The notes under the pieces are model-generated. The model searched no databases. It was not told where the DNA came from and saw only the letters and a program-made list of their open reading frames with translations. A DNA stretch of 6,985 nucleotides from Dehalococcoidia bacterium (GTDB lineage: Bacteria; Chloroflexota; Dehalococcoidia; Dehalococcoidales; RBG-16-60-22): contig JAUWLN010000089.1 of the NCBI GenBank assembly GCA_030613665.1, forward strand, positions 1-6,985, read 5' to 3'. Below, one piece after another: positions 5,691 through 6,985 of the stretch. A program made the translations under genes and the position numbers. Within the stretch, counting starts at the first letter, position 1. Each line of letters begins with the position of its first letter.

Positions 5691-6704
5691 TTATTTTTCG
5701 GGCACGGCTGAATGAGTGCTACCGGCTGAGGACCTGATTCTCTGCTCCATTTCTTGGGCAAGTTCCAGGTTCTGCGCCAGAAATTGCTTGGCCGCTTCCC
5801 TGCCTTGCCCGAGGCGGACATCGCCGTAAGAGAGAAAGGCACCAGCCTTGCTGACCAGTCCCATTTCCAGACCGAGGTCGATAAGATTGCCCTCTTTGCT
5901 TATGCCGTGGTCAAACATGATGTCAAATTCGGCAGTTCGGAATGGTGGGGCAACCTTGTTCTTGACAACCTTGGCCCTGACGTGGTTTCCGATGGCTTCG
6001 TTACCCTGCTTGATGGTTTCAACGCGCCTCAGGTCGATACGTACCGAGCTGTAAAACTTGAGCGCCCTGCCGCCGGGCGTTACCTCCGGATTGCCGAAGA
6101 TAATGCCGACCTTTTCCCGCAGCTGGTTGATGAATATGACCGCCGTCCCGGAACGGCCAATCGCCGCCGCCAGCTTGCGCAGGGCTTGTGACATCAGGCG
6201 CGCCTGCAGACCTATCTGTGGCTCCCCCATATCCCCCTCAATCTCAGCCCGGGGTACAAGAGCCGCCACGCTGTCAATCACGATGACGTCAACAGCGCTG
6301 CTCCTCACCAGTGCCTCGCAGATTTCCAGTGCCTGCTCCCCGGTATCCGGCTGGGAGATAAGCATCTCCTCTACATTAACACCACACTTTGCCGCATAAG
6401 ATGGGTCTAGCGCATGTTCCGCATCAATATAGGCAACCAAACCGCCGCGTTTCTGTGATTCCGCAATGATGTGCTGGGCCAGGGTAGTCTTCCCGGAGGA
6501 TTCCGGACCAAATATCTCCGTTACCCGACTCCTGGGAACGCCGCCTATGCCCAGGGCCAGGTCCAGAGCCAGCGAGCCACTGGGGATAGCCTCCACGGGA
6601 GATATGCCCGCAGATTCCCCCATCTTCATGATGGAGCCCTTGCCGAACTTCTTTTCAATCTGGCCAATCGCCAGCTCCAGCGCCTTTTCTCTTTCGGTAG
6701 TCAT
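5691..6704 (-). CDS. recA: Recombinase RecA
   Basis: RecA forms ATP-dependent filaments on single-stranded DNA, catalyses homologous strand exchange and triggers LexA-type self-cleavage in the SOS response. The 337-residue protein has the full core: N-terminal helix (MTTEREKALELAIGQIEKKF), Walker A GPESSGKTT at 66-74, catalytic Glu96 in IDAEHALDP, Walker B VIVIDSVAAL with Asp144, loop 1 around RAEIEGDMG (152-160), the FINQLREKVG stretch (191-200), and loop 2 with FGNPEVTPGGRALKFY (203-218). The C-terminal tail is short and only weakly acidic (ending SSAGSTHSAVPEK), which puts the length at the short end of the family. The ATG is preceded by AGAGG only about 3 bases away, a tight spacing; the N-terminal match to the family supports this start. 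recA is first in the block, and a TATAAT box lies about 60 bases upstream. Confidence 0.98.
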   Translation of the reverse strand: MTTEREKALELAIGQIEKKFGKGSIMKMGESAGISPVEAIPSGSLALDLALGIGGVPRSRVTEIFGPESSGKTTLAQHIIAESQKRGGLVAYIDAEHALDPSYAAKCGVNVEEMLISQPDTGEQALEICEALVRSSAVDVIVIDSVAALVPRAEIEGDMGEPQIGLQARLMSQALRKLAAAIGRSGTAVIFINQLREKVGIIFGNPEVTPGGRALKFYSSVRIDLRRVETIKQGNEAIGNHVRAKVVKNKVAPPFRTAEFDIMFDHGISKEGNLIDLGLEMGLVSKAGAFLSYGDVRLGQGREAAKQFLAQNLELAQEMEQRIRSSAGSTHSAVPEK

Positions 6705-6731
6705 TTGCCTCTTCTACATAGTAGCAGACAA

Positions 6732-6744
6732 GTTTTAACAAAAC
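6732..6744. promoter_or_regulatory. Small inverted repeat upstream of recA (possible operator)
   Basis: Plus-strand gttttaacaaaac has 5-base arms (gtttt / aaaac) around three central bases. It lies 28-40 bases before the recA start and downstream of the TATAAT box, where a repressor could block transcription. It matches neither the E. coli nor the Bacillus LexA box that I know, so an SOS-operator role is a guess. Confidence 0.25.
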
Positions 6745-6766
6745 AAGATAGAAAGTCGCCACAGAT

Positions 6767-6772
6767 ATTATA
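6767..6772 (-). promoter_or_regulatory. Candidate -10 box of the recA promoter
   Basis: The minus strand reads TATAAT, a perfect sigma-70 -10 hexamer, which would start transcription about 55 bases before the recA ATG. At a 17-base spacing the -35 position reads AACCCT, a poor match, and there is no extended -10 TG. The box is the best promoter element in the gap but is incomplete alone. The rest of 6705-6839 shows no other gene. Confidence 0.4.
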
Positions 6773-6824
6773 CTGCTCCCCATTAAGGCAGGGTTGGAGA
6801 TAAGAGAGTAAGATGGCTGGAGAA

Positions 6825-6831
6825 AGAGGAG
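6825..6831 (+). promoter_or_regulatory. Ribosome-binding site of the transposase remnant
   Basis: AGAGGAG (6825-6831) lies 8 bases before the ATG at 6840, an ideal Shine-Dalgarno. It supports the start assigned to the broken transposase gene. Confidence 0.6.
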
Positions 6832-6839
6832 TAACAGCC

Positions 6840-6985
6840 ATGCCAAGACGCAAATGGGATCCACGGACCAAGACCACCGTAGTGCTCTGCAGGGATTGAA
6901 AGGCAGGCCGGTAGCCGACGTTTGTACCGAGCATCAGATCAGCCAGGCTCAGTACTACTAGTGGCGGGAGCAGTTCATGAAGAAG
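6840..6985 (+). pseudogene. IS3-family transposase OrfA (HTH), broken N-terminal fragment, cut by window edge
   Basis: From the ATG the frame reads MPRRKWDPRTKTTVVL and then stops at a TGA (6897). Moving to another frame at 6893 gives GLKGRPVADVCTEHQISQAQ, then YY, a TAG stop at 6959, and WREQFMKK to the window end. Joined, this is the typical N-terminus of IS3-type OrfA proteins: basic start, GL(K)GRPVAxxC, and the HQISQxQYYQWR recognition helix of the HTH_Tnp_1 domain. The breaks are simple. Removing one CT from ctct at 6885-6888 restores VVLQGLKGR, and TAG at 6959 is one C-to-T change from the expected CAG (Gln). OrfA normally binds the element's ends and works with the DDE-type OrfB, which would lie to the right. 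The gene is dead unless these are sequencing errors. It is divergent from recA. Confidence 0.8.

Larger units (their letters stand above)
6774..6985 (+). mobile_element. Left part of a decayed IS3-type insertion sequence (boundary uncertain)
   Basis: The transposase remnant implies an insertion sequence whose left end must lie between the recA promoter region and 6840. The segment from 6774 starts tgctcccc; IS3-type ends begin with TG and are often C-rich nearby, so this is a plausible left terminus. The matching right end lies outside the window, so neither the inverted repeat nor a target duplication can be confirmed. Confidence 0.35.

Noticed and set aside
5754..6191. 145-codon plus-strand frame opposite recA
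   Set aside because: Shadow of recA, whose product is certain; no sensible ribosome-binding site or domain.
6712..6747. Alternative recA promoter TTGTTT, 17 bases, TACTAT
   Set aside because: Spacing is ideal, but both boxes match poorly and the leader would be only about ten bases, leaving no room for a normal ribosome-binding site.
6701..6934. Minus-strand frames upstream of recA (also 6655-6864)
   Set aside because: They overlap the recA start in another frame and run antisense to the recognisable transposase remnant; no ribosome-binding site or domain was seen.
1..6985. CRISPR array, tRNA, rRNA, riboswitch or toxin-antitoxin module
   Set aside because: No regularly spaced repeats, no cloverleaf or rRNA-like sequence, and no untranslated gap long enough for a known riboswitch; all short genes are explained.

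Overview
The window is a compact, almost entirely minus-strand block of housekeeping genes from a bacterium of moderately high GC. By resemblance of RecA, RNase Y, YmdB and the PHP protein to family members I know, and because a NarI/HdrD-type redox protein sits beside them, I infer a member of Chloroflexota, probably class Dehalococcoidia. That placement is an inference; there is no rRNA or tRNA here to confirm it.

Layout in the direction of transcription (right to left). At the right edge (about 6840-6985, plus strand) is the broken start of an IS3-type transposase OrfA gene. It diverges from recA across about 135 bases that hold a perfect TATAAT box and a small inverted repeat. Then come recA (6704-5691), a strong intrinsic terminator (5647-5613), recX (5594-4959), an 81-base AT-rich leader, rny for RNase Y (4877-3330), a ymdB-type phosphodiesterase (3320-2550), a PHP-domain phosphoesterase (2550-1696), plsY (1675-965), a zinc-finger membrane protein (965-447) and the first 139 codons of a NarI-like membrane redox protein (419 to the left edge). 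From rny onward the gaps are 27 bases or less, and two junctions share one base between stop and start, so this looks like one polycistronic unit with translational coupling.

The genes fall into three groups. RecA and RecX are the recombinase and its modulator, separated by a terminator that would keep RecX low. RNase Y, YmdB and the PHP protein look like an RNA/nucleotide turnover set; recA-rny-ymdB proximity is also known in Bacillus subtilis. PlsY, the zinc-finger protein and the redox protein are membrane-associated. Two annotated-looking starts should be moved: recX to the GTG at 5594 and the PHP gene to the GTG at 5550-minus-3000, that is 2550. I see no CRISPR array, phage, toxin-antitoxin module or clearly new system. 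The most informative oddities are the recA/recX terminator, the divergent PlsY motifs, the uncharacterised zinc-finger membrane protein and the decayed insertion sequence next to the recA promoter.
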